A DNA stretch of 57,903 nucleotides from Fidelibacterota bacterium (GCA_013203145.1 JABMOV010000103.1:1-57903); one strand, 5' to 3'. Numbered from the stretch's first letter, positions 43,454 to 51,855 are shown. Notes: generated from the sequence alone by a model not told the origin. Numbers and translations: made by a program.

Positions 43454-45727
43454 ATGTTTATTAAAAAAATACTATTCATAATTATATCATTATTCATTTT
43501 TTCAATGGTCCAGGCAGACACTGTCGCGCGTGTTATCAAAACAACCGGTGATGTTTTAGTTAAGTCAACTGGACAAGAAGACTTTGCAACAGCAGTAACC
43601 CCAGGGATGGCCATCAATAATGGTGATCACCTAAAAGTTGGTGAAACGGGATTTGCTGTTTTAATCTATCTTGACGATAAATCAGTACTAAAAGTACGTG
43701 AAAATTCCGAATTCCAATTTGTTGAAACGGAAAATACCCGCACTGTTGATATGAAATATGGTACAATATATAATCAAGTGGCAAAAGAAGGTAGAGATAA
43801 AGCCTACCGAGTACAAACACCTACATCAGTTGCGTCTGTAAAAGGAACAGAATTCTGGGCGTTGGTCAGTATGAGCGGAATTGACCAGTTTATGGGAACA
43901 GAAGGACTATTCGAAGTACTGAACCAGATTAGTGGTCAAGTTGTGCAAGTGGCTGCGGGTCAAACTGCCATTTCAAATTCCCTGGGAAATTTGATGAACG
44001 CTCCTACCAATCCAGGTGCTTTACCTGAAGATCCTGATCCAGATACACAAACGGATACTGATACTGGGGATGGTGAAACAGAAGACTCTACTGAGCCTGA
44101 CTCACAAGATGCACCGGATTCTACTCCTGATCAAACTCCTGAACCAGGTCAACCAGAGACTGAAGTTCCCGAACCAGATCAACCTGAAGAAGGTGTTGAA
44201 GGCGAACCGGGTCCAGAATCTGCTGGTCGTAGTTTTGGAATGGGTTTAGGTATTGGTTCTGTCACTATAGATGGACAGATATACAATCAATTTGCTTTGC
44301 GTCCTGAATTTTCGTTTGGAAAACTTGGAATTGGCTTAGACGTGGTACTCTACATAGATGATAAAGGCAATATCCGAGAAGAAGAATGGGATGAAGCCAG
44401 TGATTTTATAGACAAATTCCTTTATGTCCGCTGGGCGGAGAAAAAAGACCCATTCTGGTTTAAGTTGGGCGCATTAAATAGTGTTACTCTCGGTTACGGT
44501 GGATTGTTAAGTGGATATTCCAATATGATGGAATTTCCATCCGTACGACGAATTGGTGTAAATATGGGTGTAAATATGGGCAAACTTGGCACGGAATTAT
44601 TGTTAGCCAATGTAAAAGACTTGGCTCGTGGCGGGACACTTGCAGGCTTGAGAACTACTTATAAGGTTTCAAAAACATTCCCATTGACAGTGGGTCTAAA
44701 TGTTATTGCTGATTTAAATCAATTCAGTGGTTTGAAGGACAAAGATGATGATTCTTACCCAGATGTATTTGATGATTTTGTTGATGATGATAAATATTTT
44801 AAGGATTCAGATGGGGATGGGATTGCTGATGAAATTGATCCCGACCGTGACAATAATGGGTATACAGATTGGATTCCAGGTGTAATGAATGATTTGGGTG
44901 TAGATTCAATTACTGCTGCAGGTATGATAAATGATCCATTTTTAACTACGATTGAATCCAGATTAAAAACTGACCCATTTAGTACTGCGGATGTAACAGC
45001 TCGTGCATTCGGTTTTGGTTTTGATCTAGGATATCCAGTATTTCAGAATAAATTTATTGGATTAGATGTATACACCGAGTTTAATCATTTGCAGTTTCCT
45101 TCGACAAATAGTTCAGGGATATCTTATGATGGACGAAAGAGTACATCCGGTAGTGGTATTACAATTCCAGGTGTTCGTGCAAACATATTGAAATCTATCA
45201 ATTTGATGGTGGAGTATCGAATTAAACAGGACTATTTTGTCTCTGGATTTTTTGATCAGAGCTATGATTTAGTTCGTGTCTTACCATTTTACGATAATGA
45301 TGGTAATGTAAAGATCAGAACAAGAGATATGCAATTATTTGCTGATAGTACATCTTCAGTTAATGCTTCAGGATATTTTGGATCAGCCTCAGCTGATATA
45401 TTAAACATTGCTAGTTTTTCCGCCTCATATGCTAATATGAAAGCAGATACAGTTGAATTCAATAGTTTCTTTGCACAGGCTAGTATTAATACAGATTTCA
45501 TTCCAAAATTGAGTATTGCTTCGGCATACTATATGAGGAATAATGATGAAAATCCATTCGATTTTGGAAACCCTTCTGAGAATACCATCCTTGGTTATAA
45601 GCTTGGTTATGAAGTGAGCAAGGGCGTTAGTTTGATCTGGGATTTCCGTCAATTCTATCGTGATACAGGTGGAGAAGAATTGGAGCCTGTAAAAATGACA
45701 ACTATTGAAACGGCATTCTCATTTTAA
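43454..45727 (+). CDS. FecR-domain protein fused to an outer-membrane beta-barrel
   Basis: A 757-aa exported protein. Signal peptide at residues 1-21 (FIISLFIFSMVQA). A FecR-type domain covers about 22-180 (ARVIKTTGDVLV, GDHLKVGETGFAVLIYLDD, PTSVASVKGTEFW, VVQVAAGQTA). A ~70-residue linker rich in Pro, Glu and Asp follows. The rest (about 258-757) is strand-rich, glycine/aromatic and ends in Phe (ETAFSF), as in barrel proteins. A calcium-type acidic loop (DSDGDGIADEIDPDRDNNG) is inserted near residue 450. The FecR domain may sense or bind the cell wall or a ligand. Function otherwise unknown; it has its own AAGGAG site. Confidence 0.75.
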   Translation: MFIKKILFIIISLFIFSMVQADTVARVIKTTGDVLVKSTGQEDFATAVTPGMAINNGDHLKVGETGFAVLIYLDDKSVLKVRENSEFQFVETENTRTVDMKYGTIYNQVAKEGRDKAYRVQTPTSVASVKGTEFWALVSMSGIDQFMGTEGLFEVLNQISGQVVQVAAGQTAISNSLGNLMNAPTNPGALPEDPDPDTQTDTDTGDGETEDSTEPDSQDAPDSTPDQTPEPGQPETEVPEPDQPEEGVEGEPGPESAGRSFGMGLGIGSVTIDGQIYNQFALRPEFSFGKLGIGLDVVLYIDDKGNIREEEWDEASDFIDKFLYVRWAEKKDPFWFKLGALNSVTLGYGGLLSGYSNMMEFPSVRRIGVNMGVNMGKLGTELLLANVKDLARGGTLAGLRTTYKVSKTFPLTVGLNVIADLNQFSGLKDKDDDSYPDVFDDFVDDDKYFKDSDGDGIADEIDPDRDNNGYTDWIPGVMNDLGVDSITAAGMINDPFLTTIESRLKTDPFSTADVTARAFGFGFDLGYPVFQNKFIGLDVYTEFNHLQFPSTNSSGISYDGRKSTSGSGITIPGVRANILKSINLMVEYRIKQDYFVSGFFDQSYDLVRVLPFYDNDGNVKIRTRDMQLFADSTSSVNASGYFGSASADILNIASFSASYANMKADTVEFNSFFAQASINTDFIPKLSIASAYYMRNNDENPFDFGNPSENTILGYKLGYEVSKGVSLIWDFRQFYRDTGGEELEPVKMTTIETAFSF

Positions 45728-45738
45728 CGAGGGATATG

Positions 45739-45966
45739 ATGAAATTATCGATTGAATACTGTACTGCTTGAAACTATTTACCAAAGGCAGCCAGTTTGGC
45801 TACCGAAATACTACAAAAATATGGTACTGCAGTAACTTCATTGAAGATGCTGCCTTCTGGTGGTGGAGTGTTTGAAGTGACTAAAAATGATTCCCTTGTT
45901 TATTCGAAGAAGAGGGAAGGACGATTCCCGGAGGTTGATGAAATATTCACCTTATTGGAGATTTAA
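45739..45966 (+). CDS. SelW/Rdx-family selenoprotein, Sec encoded by in-frame TGA
   Basis: A 75-residue thioredoxin-like Rdx protein (SelW/SelT/SelH group) whose redox motif is C-T-A-U: Cys8 and selenocysteine 11, the latter encoded by TGA at 45769-45771. The frame continues after the TGA to TAA at 45964-45966 with strong family features: KLSIEYCTA before it, NYLPKAASLATEILQKYG after it, PSGGGVFEV and the ending LVYSKKREGRFPEVDEI. GAGGGA at 45729-45734 precedes ATG 45739 (ATG 45736 is also possible). A SECIS-like hairpin lies 21 bases past the TGA. Ordinary gene calling stops at the TGA and misses it. The alternative, a broken pseudogene, is unlikely given the intact frame and the exact Sec position. 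Confidence 0.9.
45786..45804 (+). promoter_or_regulatory. Bacterial SECIS-like hairpin
   Basis: GGCAGCC (45786-45792) pairs with GGCTACC (45798-45804) with one C-A mismatch around the loop AGTTT (45793-45797). The loop starts 22 bases after the TGA and has G at its second position, as in known bacterial SECIS elements that bind SelB. Confidence 0.75.
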
Positions 45967-46753
45967 ACTTTGTCTAATCTGCCTGGTTATTTGCCAGGCA
46001 GATTTATTTTCACAAGAAGGTGAAATTATTCCGCTCACACCAGACATTGGGACAGAAATTGATGCTGCGGAAAATGTGTATTATAACATATTCCCAGGTA
46101 TCAAAGGATTTAAAAACGCACAATTCTTTGAATTTCCAAATCACATATATATAGCACAGATCGTATTTGTCGAGTATTCTAATCAACGTACAACAAAAAA
46201 GAAGTTTACTTTGAGGCAAATTACGACTCTTCAAAACCATCTTTTACCATTAGTACCAATGCCAGAAGAATATCGAAAACAGATCAAGTCAGATTTTACA
46301 TATCTGAATACTGTTGAGGTGATAAATGAGATTCCTTTAAATCAATATGTTGTTATTCATCACCGGGATGGTAAAAATATTCGTGGGACTCTAAATAGTT
46401 TTGATGAGAAATATTTAAATATCCAAACACCGCTAAAAATATTAAGAGTTCCCATTTGGAAAATGAATAGCATTGCCTATAAAACGTCTATCGTTGATCG
46501 ATCGTCATGGAAAAAATATTTTCTCTTTTTAAGTGCTGGAATTGGAGTGGGTGTAACAGAAGTGTGGAATGATCATCGTGATCCCTCAAATGAAAATATT
46601 TGGTATAATCGTTTTATGGGGTTGATGTTTGGTCTAATTCTAAGTAATGAGTTACAGCAGGTGACGGAGATTATTTTGACACCAAAAACAGATTTTGCTC
46701 TCACACCTGAAGATCAAAAAAACGATCGAATTAACATTATTGAAAAAATATAA
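45938..46753 (+). CDS. Exported protein of unknown function
   Basis: A 271-aa protein I do not recognise. ATG 45938 gives a signal peptide (FKLCLICLVICQADLFSQ, cleavage near residue 28); it overlaps the end of the selenoprotein gene by 29 bases in another frame, so the two are probably co-expressed. A longer in-frame start at 45887 would put a charged leader before the signal. The body has a strand-rich middle (YVVIHHRDGKNIRGTLNSF, resembling a short SH3/Sm-like barrel) and a hydrophobic segment near the C-terminus (FLFLSAGIGVGV, FMGLMFGLIL). Confidence 0.65.
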   Translation: MKYSPYWRFKLCLICLVICQADLFSQEGEIIPLTPDIGTEIDAAENVYYNIFPGIKGFKNAQFFEFPNHIYIAQIVFVEYSNQRTTKKKFTLRQITTLQNHLLPLVPMPEEYRKQIKSDFTYLNTVEVINEIPLNQYVVIHHRDGKNIRGTLNSFDEKYLNIQTPLKILRVPIWKMNSIAYKTSIVDRSSWKKYFLFLSAGIGVGVTEVWNDHRDPSNENIWYNRFMGLMFGLILSNELQQVTEIILTPKTDFALTPEDQKNDRINIIEKI

Positions 46754-46936
46754 AGTATTGAATTAGTAATTTTTGAACAAGTTGATAAAATTGTACTTCA
46801 TAAAACATGAATATAGATTCACACTGATAGATGGTATTAAAAGTTGAGGAAATGTGATGTCTATCTATTTATTGTATGAATCATTCATTGTTAGATTATA
46901 CATCGTTAAATTCTGTAATGATAATAAGGAGGTCAT

Positions 46937-47365
46937 ATGGCGGAGAATATTCAACCTGAAGAACAACAAGATAGACAGAAACAGTATTTGGTGGAAAAAT
47001 TTGGAAGTTTGTTAGAACAAATTGGTGAAGGGTATGGTCAACCTTTACAAGAAGAATTAATTCGTCGTTTGGAAAAAACTATTGCCGAATTTGACGATGA
47101 AGTGTCTGGATTGATCTCTGATTTAAAAGAACGATCTAAGAAACGTCATGAGGAACTAAAACGCCTTTGGGAGCAAGGGCCGGAACAAGCACAAAACGAA
47201 TCTGTGGCTGAAGAAGAATCTGTAGCACCTGAGAAAGAATCAGGGGAGATGAGTGAATGGGAACGGCGTCTGGAAGACAAAGCGCAAGCATCCAAGCAAC
47301 CTGGTCAGCAGGAAGACAAGAAACAAAAGAAAAAAGGGTTGTTCCGGAAAAAATCCAAGGATTAA
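46937..47365 (+). CDS. Charged coiled-coil protein of unknown function
   Basis: A 142-aa very polar protein with a strong AAGGAGG ribosome-binding site at 46927-46933. Residues ~15-80 are helical with heptad-like spacing (LVEKFGSLLEQIGEGYG, LIRRLEKTIAEFDDEVSGL), then a Glu/Gln-rich region and a Lys-rich C-terminus (KKKGLFRKKSKD). No signal or membrane segment. It overlaps by one base the next gene, which appears to start with ATT. Possibly a cytosolic accessory factor; nothing more specific can be said. Confidence 0.65.
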   Translation: MAENIQPEEQQDRQKQYLVEKFGSLLEQIGEGYGQPLQEELIRRLEKTIAEFDDEVSGLISDLKERSKKRHEELKRLWEQGPEQAQNESVAEEESVAPEKESGEMSEWERRLEDKAQASKQPGQQEDKKQKKKGLFRKKSKD

Positions 47366-47736
47366 TTTGGCGCTCCATTTCTCTATTATTATTTATTTTA
47401 CTGCTCAATTCGGTTTCATTTAATCAAACTGCAAATAAGTTTGCAGAGCATACTGATCTTCAAAAACTAGTTTTTAATTTTACAAAAGTAGAATTTATTA
47501 CAGAAGAGGGTCAATTTAATGATGCTATTTGCACGTTAATAATTCCAGAACTCAAAGAAGATAGCCCACCTTATGTTGCGATATATTATAAACGAGAAAA
47601 TTCAGAATGGTTCACAGAATCTCTGTATCGCAAACGTGTACGATTCAGTTTCAAAGACGGAGTAATTAAACTTGATCGCACCAATTTTTGGGACTGGTTT
47701 GAACTAGAAGAGATAAAGGTGGTTATACTATATTAA
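47365..47736 (+). CDS. Exported protein of unknown function, probable ATT start
   Basis: A frame with a clear signal peptide but no ATG, GTG or TTG close to it. ATT 47365 overlaps the stop of the preceding gene (TAATT), follows AAGGA at 47357-47361, and would give MWRSISLLLFILLLNSVSF, an ideal signal peptide; the mature part is about 100 aa with two cysteine-poor strand-rich segments (FNFTKVEFITEEGQF, YVAIYYKRENSEWF). The only conventional start in frame, ATG 47257, lies 108 bases inside the upstream gene and would add a long polar leader. No family recognised. Confidence 0.6.
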   Translation: MWRSISLLLFILLLNSVSFNQTANKFAEHTDLQKLVFNFTKVEFITEEGQFNDAICTLIIPELKEDSPPYVAIYYKRENSEWFTESLYRKRVRFSFKDGVIKLDRTNFWDWFELEEIKVVILY

Positions 47737-47840
47737 TTATTTACTGTCGTCCTTGTTCTATAATCCTAATTACGGCTAAATTTCCTAGCTTTTTCCGAAT
47801 TAATATTTCACATTTGGACTATTGTGATAGGTAATAATTC

Positions 47841-47913
47841 GGGGCCGTAGCTCAGTTGGGAGAGTGTCGCGTTCGCAATGCGAAGGTCGGGAGTTCGAGC
47901 CTCCTCGGCTCCA
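47841..47913 (+). tRNA. tRNA-Ala (anticodon CGC)
   Basis: A complete cloverleaf: acceptor GGGGCCG / CGGCTCC, D arm GCTC...GAGT, anticodon arm TCGCG-TTCGCAA-TGCGA with anticodon CGC, and T arm GGGAG-TTCGAGC-CTCCT. The G3-U70 pair, the alanine identity element, is present. The discriminator is A and the 3' CCA is not encoded, so it must be added. SRP RNA starts 9 bases later. Confidence 0.95.
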
Positions 47914-47922
47914 CAAAAATTT

Positions 47923-48190
47923 GGTCGTGCTGGATGGGGAGGTAGCGGTGCCCTGTAACCTGCAACCCGCTTTAGCAGGATCGATCTCTATAGAGAGGTA
48001 TTTGCTGAAATTTCTTTTGAATTCAAGTAGTGTTGAAGCTTCAATCTATCGCAATAGGCTGACACTGAACTCCGTCAGGCCCGGAAGGGAGCAGCGGTAA
48101 GTTGATACTTATGTGCCGGTGGATCATTGGAGTGGAGCTAACTAAATTGAAGAGATGTTGTCCAGAGATGTCAATTTATAGTGCACGACC
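47923..48190 (+). ncRNA. ffs: Signal recognition particle RNA, long form
   Basis: About 268 nt. The ends pair (GGTCGTGC at 47923-47930 with GCACGACC at 48183-48190). The 5' part carries an Alu-domain-like region (GGATGGGGAGGTAGCGGTGCC and TGTAACCTGCAACCCGC). The S-domain helix 8 signature GTCAGGCCCGGAAGGGAGCA and GCGGTAAG near 48077-48104 is diagnostic. It binds Ffh and serves membrane protein targeting. Position next to dnaX is common. Confidence 0.93.
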
Positions 48191-48220
48191 AAAAAATTAA
48201 AGGCAATCAATAAAAAATAA

Positions 48221-49888
48221 ATGTCGTACCAAGTATTATCGTTAAAATGGCGACCACAATCATTTGATGATTTAGTGGGTCAAGATCACGTGACAAAAAC
48301 GTTGACTAATGCGTTTAAAATGGATCGTGTCGCCCAAGGATATCTATTGACGGGTCCTCGCGGGGTTGGTAAAACATCCAGTGCGCGCCTGATTGCAAAA
48401 GCATTAAATTGCCAAACATCCCCCGGAACACCATGCAATGAATGTAATAATTGTCAGGAAATAACTGACGGTCGCAATATGGACGTGTTGGAAATAGATG
48501 GAGCATCCAATCGCGGGATTGAGGAAATAAGGAATTTGCGGGAAGGTATTAAATATGCTCCTATGAATTCTCCCTACAAAATATTCATCATCGATGAAGT
48601 CCATATGCTAACTACGCAGGCCTTCAACGCATTGTTGCGTACGTTGGAAGAACCACCGCCACACGGAAAGTTTATATTAGCGACTACAGATGTCCATAAA
48701 GTTCCAGCAACGATTATTTCACGATGTCAGCGATTCGACTTTAATCGGATATCTGATCAGGTGATTGCAGATCGAATTTCAATTATTCTTGAAAAAGAAA
48801 ATATTACCATTGATGTCGAATCTCTTCGGGCGGTGGCGCAAAAAGCAGATGGCAGCATGCGCGATGGTCTCAGTCTGTTAGATCAAGTGATTGCATTTGC
48901 TGGAAGTAATATTACCATTGATGCCATTTCCGAAGTACTGGGTATTATTCCAACTCAGCTTTATTTCAATATCACACAGGCTATTATTGAAAAGGATGGA
49001 TTTAAAGTTTTGGACGAGGCAAAAACGGTAAAGAATTCTGGAATGCCTGTGAGCGAAATAGCCAATGGATTAAATCAACATATTCGGAATCTAATGTATT
49101 GTAAAGTATCAGGTGGTTCTGAGTTGCTTTCTGTTGGTGATGATTTAATCCAAACTTATATGGATCATGCAAATGACTGGGAAATAAAAGATTTGTTGCG
49201 TGTTTCGGACATTCTTTCGATACTGGAAGACAAAGCAAAGCGCGCGTCACAACCTTATTTGATGTTTGAAATGATGTTAATGAAACTGTTAGAGCTTGAT
49301 TCTGTCCTTTCCATTGAACAGTTGCTTTCAGGAAATAAGAATGTAATTAAGCCGTTCAAACAGCCAGTGAAAAAAACACCAGTCATACCTATTCCGAAAC
49401 CGGAAGTGATTATCCCCGTAAAGCAGGAACAAAAAGTAGAATTTCAAGCTCCAAAAGAACCCAAAATAGAAAATGTAGCGACGAAATTAGATAGGGTTAT
49501 AATTGATAAACCCGATGTACCTGATATAGATTTAAGTGATAAATGGCCGGAAATAGTTGAAAAAATATCCTTGAAGAAAGCTTCCATCGCTGCTGTATTG
49601 GAACATTGTTTTTATCGTAGCATAGAAGGATCGGTTCTAAATATTGAGTTAAGGGGAATGTCAAAGTTTAACTTGAAAATATTGGAACAGAACCGAACAG
49701 TTATTGAAGAAATGTTAGCATCAATATGTGGTAAATCATACCGGATTAACTCTAGTTGGGTTGATGATGGAAATGGTAATGGTAAAGACTCCGCTCCGGG
49801 AGAAAAACCAAAATCGACAAAAACCGATAGTAGCGGTGATGCTGTATCGAAAATTTTAGAATTATTTGACGGCGAAATTATTAGGTAG
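48221..49888 (+). CDS. dnaX: DNA polymerase III subunit gamma/tau
   Basis: Clamp-loader ATPase. It is 555 aa: an AAA+ domain with Walker A GPRGVGKTSSAR near residue 45, a zinc-binding cysteine cluster (CQTSPGTPCNECNNC), Walker B IDEVHML and the sensor SRCQRFDF. A Pro/Lys/Glu-rich linker lies at about 380-420 and a divergent tau C-terminal part follows. A run of seven A occurs at 49370-49376, at the linker. The order dnaX-ybaB-recR is standard. Confidence 0.96.
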   Translation: MSYQVLSLKWRPQSFDDLVGQDHVTKTLTNAFKMDRVAQGYLLTGPRGVGKTSSARLIAKALNCQTSPGTPCNECNNCQEITDGRNMDVLEIDGASNRGIEEIRNLREGIKYAPMNSPYKIFIIDEVHMLTTQAFNALLRTLEEPPPHGKFILATTDVHKVPATIISRCQRFDFNRISDQVIADRISIILEKENITIDVESLRAVAQKADGSMRDGLSLLDQVIAFAGSNITIDAISEVLGIIPTQLYFNITQAIIEKDGFKVLDEAKTVKNSGMPVSEIANGLNQHIRNLMYCKVSGGSELLSVGDDLIQTYMDHANDWEIKDLLRVSDILSILEDKAKRASQPYLMFEMMLMKLLELDSVLSIEQLLSGNKNVIKPFKQPVKKTPVIPIPKPEVIIPVKQEQKVEFQAPKEPKIENVATKLDRVIIDKPDVPDIDLSDKWPEIVEKISLKKASIAAVLEHCFYRSIEGSVLNIELRGMSKFNLKILEQNRTVIEEMLASICGKSYRINSSWVDDGNGNGKDSAPGEKPKSTKTDSSGDAVSKILELFDGEIIR

Positions 49889-49896
49889 GAGTGAAA

Positions 49897-50223
49897 ATGT
49901 TCAACAAAGGTAATATGGCAAATATGTTAAAGCAGGCACAGGAAATGCAAAAGAAAATCCAGGATGTGCAGTCTGAGCTTGAAGATTTGATAGTAAAAGC
50001 TGAATCTGGTGGAGGTATGGTTAAGGTGACAGCCAACGGGAAAATGGAAATATTAGAATTATCCATTGCTGATGAAGCCATGAAAGAAGATAAAGAATTA
50101 TTAGAAGATTTAGTTATTTCTGCAATAAATAATGCCATTAGCAAATCTCAGGAAGAGTCCCAGAATAGAATGAATTCAGTGACGGGTAACATGCTAGGTG
50201 GAATGAAAATCCCGGGGATGTAA
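49897..50223 (+). CDS. ybaB: YbaB/EbfC nucleoid-associated protein
   Basis: A small DNA-binding protein linked to recombination and nucleoid structure. ATG 49897 follows AGGAG (49887-49891) and gives 108 aa; GTG 49891 is less likely because it overlaps that site. The typical helix-strand core (MLKQAQEMQKKIQDVQSEL, then VKVTANGKMEILELSI) and C-terminal helix are present. Confidence 0.94.
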   Translation: MFNKGNMANMLKQAQEMQKKIQDVQSELEDLIVKAESGGGMVKVTANGKMEILELSIADEAMKEDKELLEDLVISAINNAISKSQEESQNRMNSVTGNMLGGMKIPGM

Positions 50224-50817
50224 TTGAGTCACTATCCAGAAAGTGTACAAATCCTTATTGATCGCTTTGCCACATTTCCGGGCATAGGGAAAAAAACAGC
50301 ACAGCGATTGGCTCTTCATGTTCTTATGGCTAAGTCAGAGGAAGCGACACAATTTGCAAAAGCCATTATGGATGTGAAAGCACACATTGTTTTTTGTTCA
50401 GTATGCGGCAGTATTACAGAAGAAGATCCCTGCCATATTTGTATGGATCCAAAACGTATCCAGGATGTGATTTGTATTGTTGAAAATCCAGCTGATATTT
50501 TCACGTTTGAAAGAACGAATAATTTTAGAGGTCGATATCATGTGCTAGGTGGTGTGTTATCACCGCTGGATGGAGTTGGTCCAGAGGATCTGAATATTGA
50601 TAAATTATTAAACCGAGTATCAGAGGGAATGGAAGTTGTTTTAGCTACGAATCCAAGTGTGGAAGGTGATACAACTTCCTTATATTTAAGTAGGCTCTTA
50701 AAGGAAAAAAATGTTAAAGTGAGCCGCTTAGCAAGGGGACTACCTGTGGGTAGCGATTTAGAATACACTGATATTGCCACACTGACACGCGCATTGGAAG
50801 GGAGAACAGAATTATAA
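50224..50817 (+). CDS. recR: Recombination protein RecR
   Basis: Works with RecF and RecO to load RecA on gapped DNA. It is 197 aa, starting at TTG 50224 directly after ybaB. It has the helix-hairpin-helix FPGIGKKTAQRLALH, the C4 zinc finger CSVCGSITEEDPCHIC, and a Toprim domain (CIVENPADI, ATNPSVEGDTTSLYL). Confidence 0.95.
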   Translation: MSHYPESVQILIDRFATFPGIGKKTAQRLALHVLMAKSEEATQFAKAIMDVKAHIVFCSVCGSITEEDPCHICMDPKRIQDVICIVENPADIFTFERTNNFRGRYHVLGGVLSPLDGVGPEDLNIDKLLNRVSEGMEVVLATNPSVEGDTTSLYLSRLLKEKNVKVSRLARGLPVGSDLEYTDIATLTRALEGRTEL

Positions 50818-51395
50818 CAATCCCTAATATACTAACCATAATAAGAATACTGCTTACACCGGTATTCATCATTTGCTTGTTCTCTGAACATCCATTGGCA
50901 AAAACCTGGGCGTTGATAATTTTTATTATTGCATCTATCACTGATGCCTATGATGGGTATTTTGCACGAAAATATGATCAGGTAACGCCCCAAGGGATGT
51001 TCCTTGATCCTCTGGCAGATAAAATATTGGTTTCATCAGCATTCATCTCTTTTGCTATTATAGGATTAGTGGAATACTGGATGGTCGCTTTAATTCTTTT
51101 CCGTGATTTATTTGTCACTGGCTTACGTATGATGATGGGACATAAAGGATTGAAAATGATCACCAGTAATATCGCAAAAGCAAAAACAGCGACTCAAATT
51201 ACTATTATTGGCTTTATTTTGGCATATCTTGGACTAAAGGGATTAAAAATTGGATTACTAATGCCTATTCTCGACTTTGTAAAACAATACCAACTCATTT
51301 ACTATTTAACCTTTGCAGCAACATTATTCACTGTATACACTGGAATTACCTATCTATTTGATAATAGACAAGTGATCCGGAAATTTTTCTCCTGA
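50811..51395 (+). CDS. pgsA: CDP-diacylglycerol-glycerol-3-phosphate phosphatidyltransferase, probable ATT start
   Basis: Makes phosphatidylglycerol phosphate in the inner membrane. The CDP-alcohol phosphotransferase motif DAYDGYFAR-x8-GMFLDPLAD is complete. The family start (xxIPNILTIIRILLTPVF) is encoded from about 50811, but no ATG, GTG or TTG is available there. ATT 50811 has GGAGA (50801-50805) at good spacing and gives MITIPNILTIIR in a 194-aa product of normal length. ATG 50877 would delete the first membrane helix. It overlaps recR by 7 bases; pgpA follows. Confidence 0.88.
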   Translation: MITIPNILTIIRILLTPVFIICLFSEHPLAKTWALIIFIIASITDAYDGYFARKYDQVTPQGMFLDPLADKILVSSAFISFAIIGLVEYWMVALILFRDLFVTGLRMMMGHKGLKMITSNIAKAKTATQITIIGFILAYLGLKGLKIGLLMPILDFVKQYQLIYYLTFAATLFTVYTGITYLFDNRQVIRKFFS

Positions 51396-51399
51396 TTTA

Positions 51400-51855
51400 G
51401 TGAAATACCACGGAATAAAAAACTTTCTAGCCACTACTGGATATGCAGGATACCTCCCTGGCGCTCCAGGTACATGGGGTAGTATTGTGGCCATCCTGAT
51501 TTGGTATGGGTTGCAACATTTATTATCACCACCATATATTATAGTGCTGACCGTATTATTATTTTTTATTGGCGTTTGGGTAGCAATGGGGATTTCAAAG
51601 TATGATGAAGAAGAAGACCCATCCCATATTGTCATTGATGAATTGGTAGGGCAATGGATACCATTGTGGTTTATACCGGTAACGCCTATTTATATCATTC
51701 TCGCGTTTATTTTGTTTAGAATATTTGATATTGCCAAACCCTGGCCAGTTAGTTTATTTGATCGAATACCAGGTGGTTGGGGAATCATGTTGGATGATGT
51801 GGCAGCTGGGATTTATGCTTTACTTATTATTGAGGCTATTCAGTTTATCTTATGA
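51400..51855 (+). CDS. pgpA: Phosphatidylglycerophosphatase A
   Basis: Dephosphorylates phosphatidylglycerophosphate, the next step after PgsA. It is 151 aa with a GTG start. The PgpA motifs LPGAPGTWGS near the N-terminus, VIDELVGQWIPL, and FRIFDIAKPWP...MLDDVAAGIYA are present, with several membrane segments. It lies 4 bases after pgsA and overlaps cinA. Confidence 0.93.
   Translation: MKYHGIKNFLATTGYAGYLPGAPGTWGSIVAILIWYGLQHLLSPPYIIVLTVLLFFIGVWVAMGISKYDEEEDPSHIVIDELVGQWIPLWFIPVTPIYIILAFILFRIFDIAKPWPVSLFDRIPGGWGIMLDDVAAGIYALLIIEAIQFIL

Noticed and set aside
45769..45771. TGA in the SelW-like gene as a simple nonsense mutation
   Set aside because: The rest of the frame is intact and conserved in pattern, the TGA falls exactly at the Sec position, and a SECIS-like hairpin follows.
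46754..46936. Short frames in the gap before the coiled-coil gene
   Set aside because: GTG/ATG starts near 46856 lead to a frame that runs into the next gene out of frame with no coding character.
49370..49376. Run of seven A in dnaX as a programmed frameshift giving gamma
   Set aside because: The in-frame context is G-AAA-AAA-A rather than the A-AAA-AAG type, and I see no strong following hairpin. The run lies at the right domain border, but this is too weak to call.
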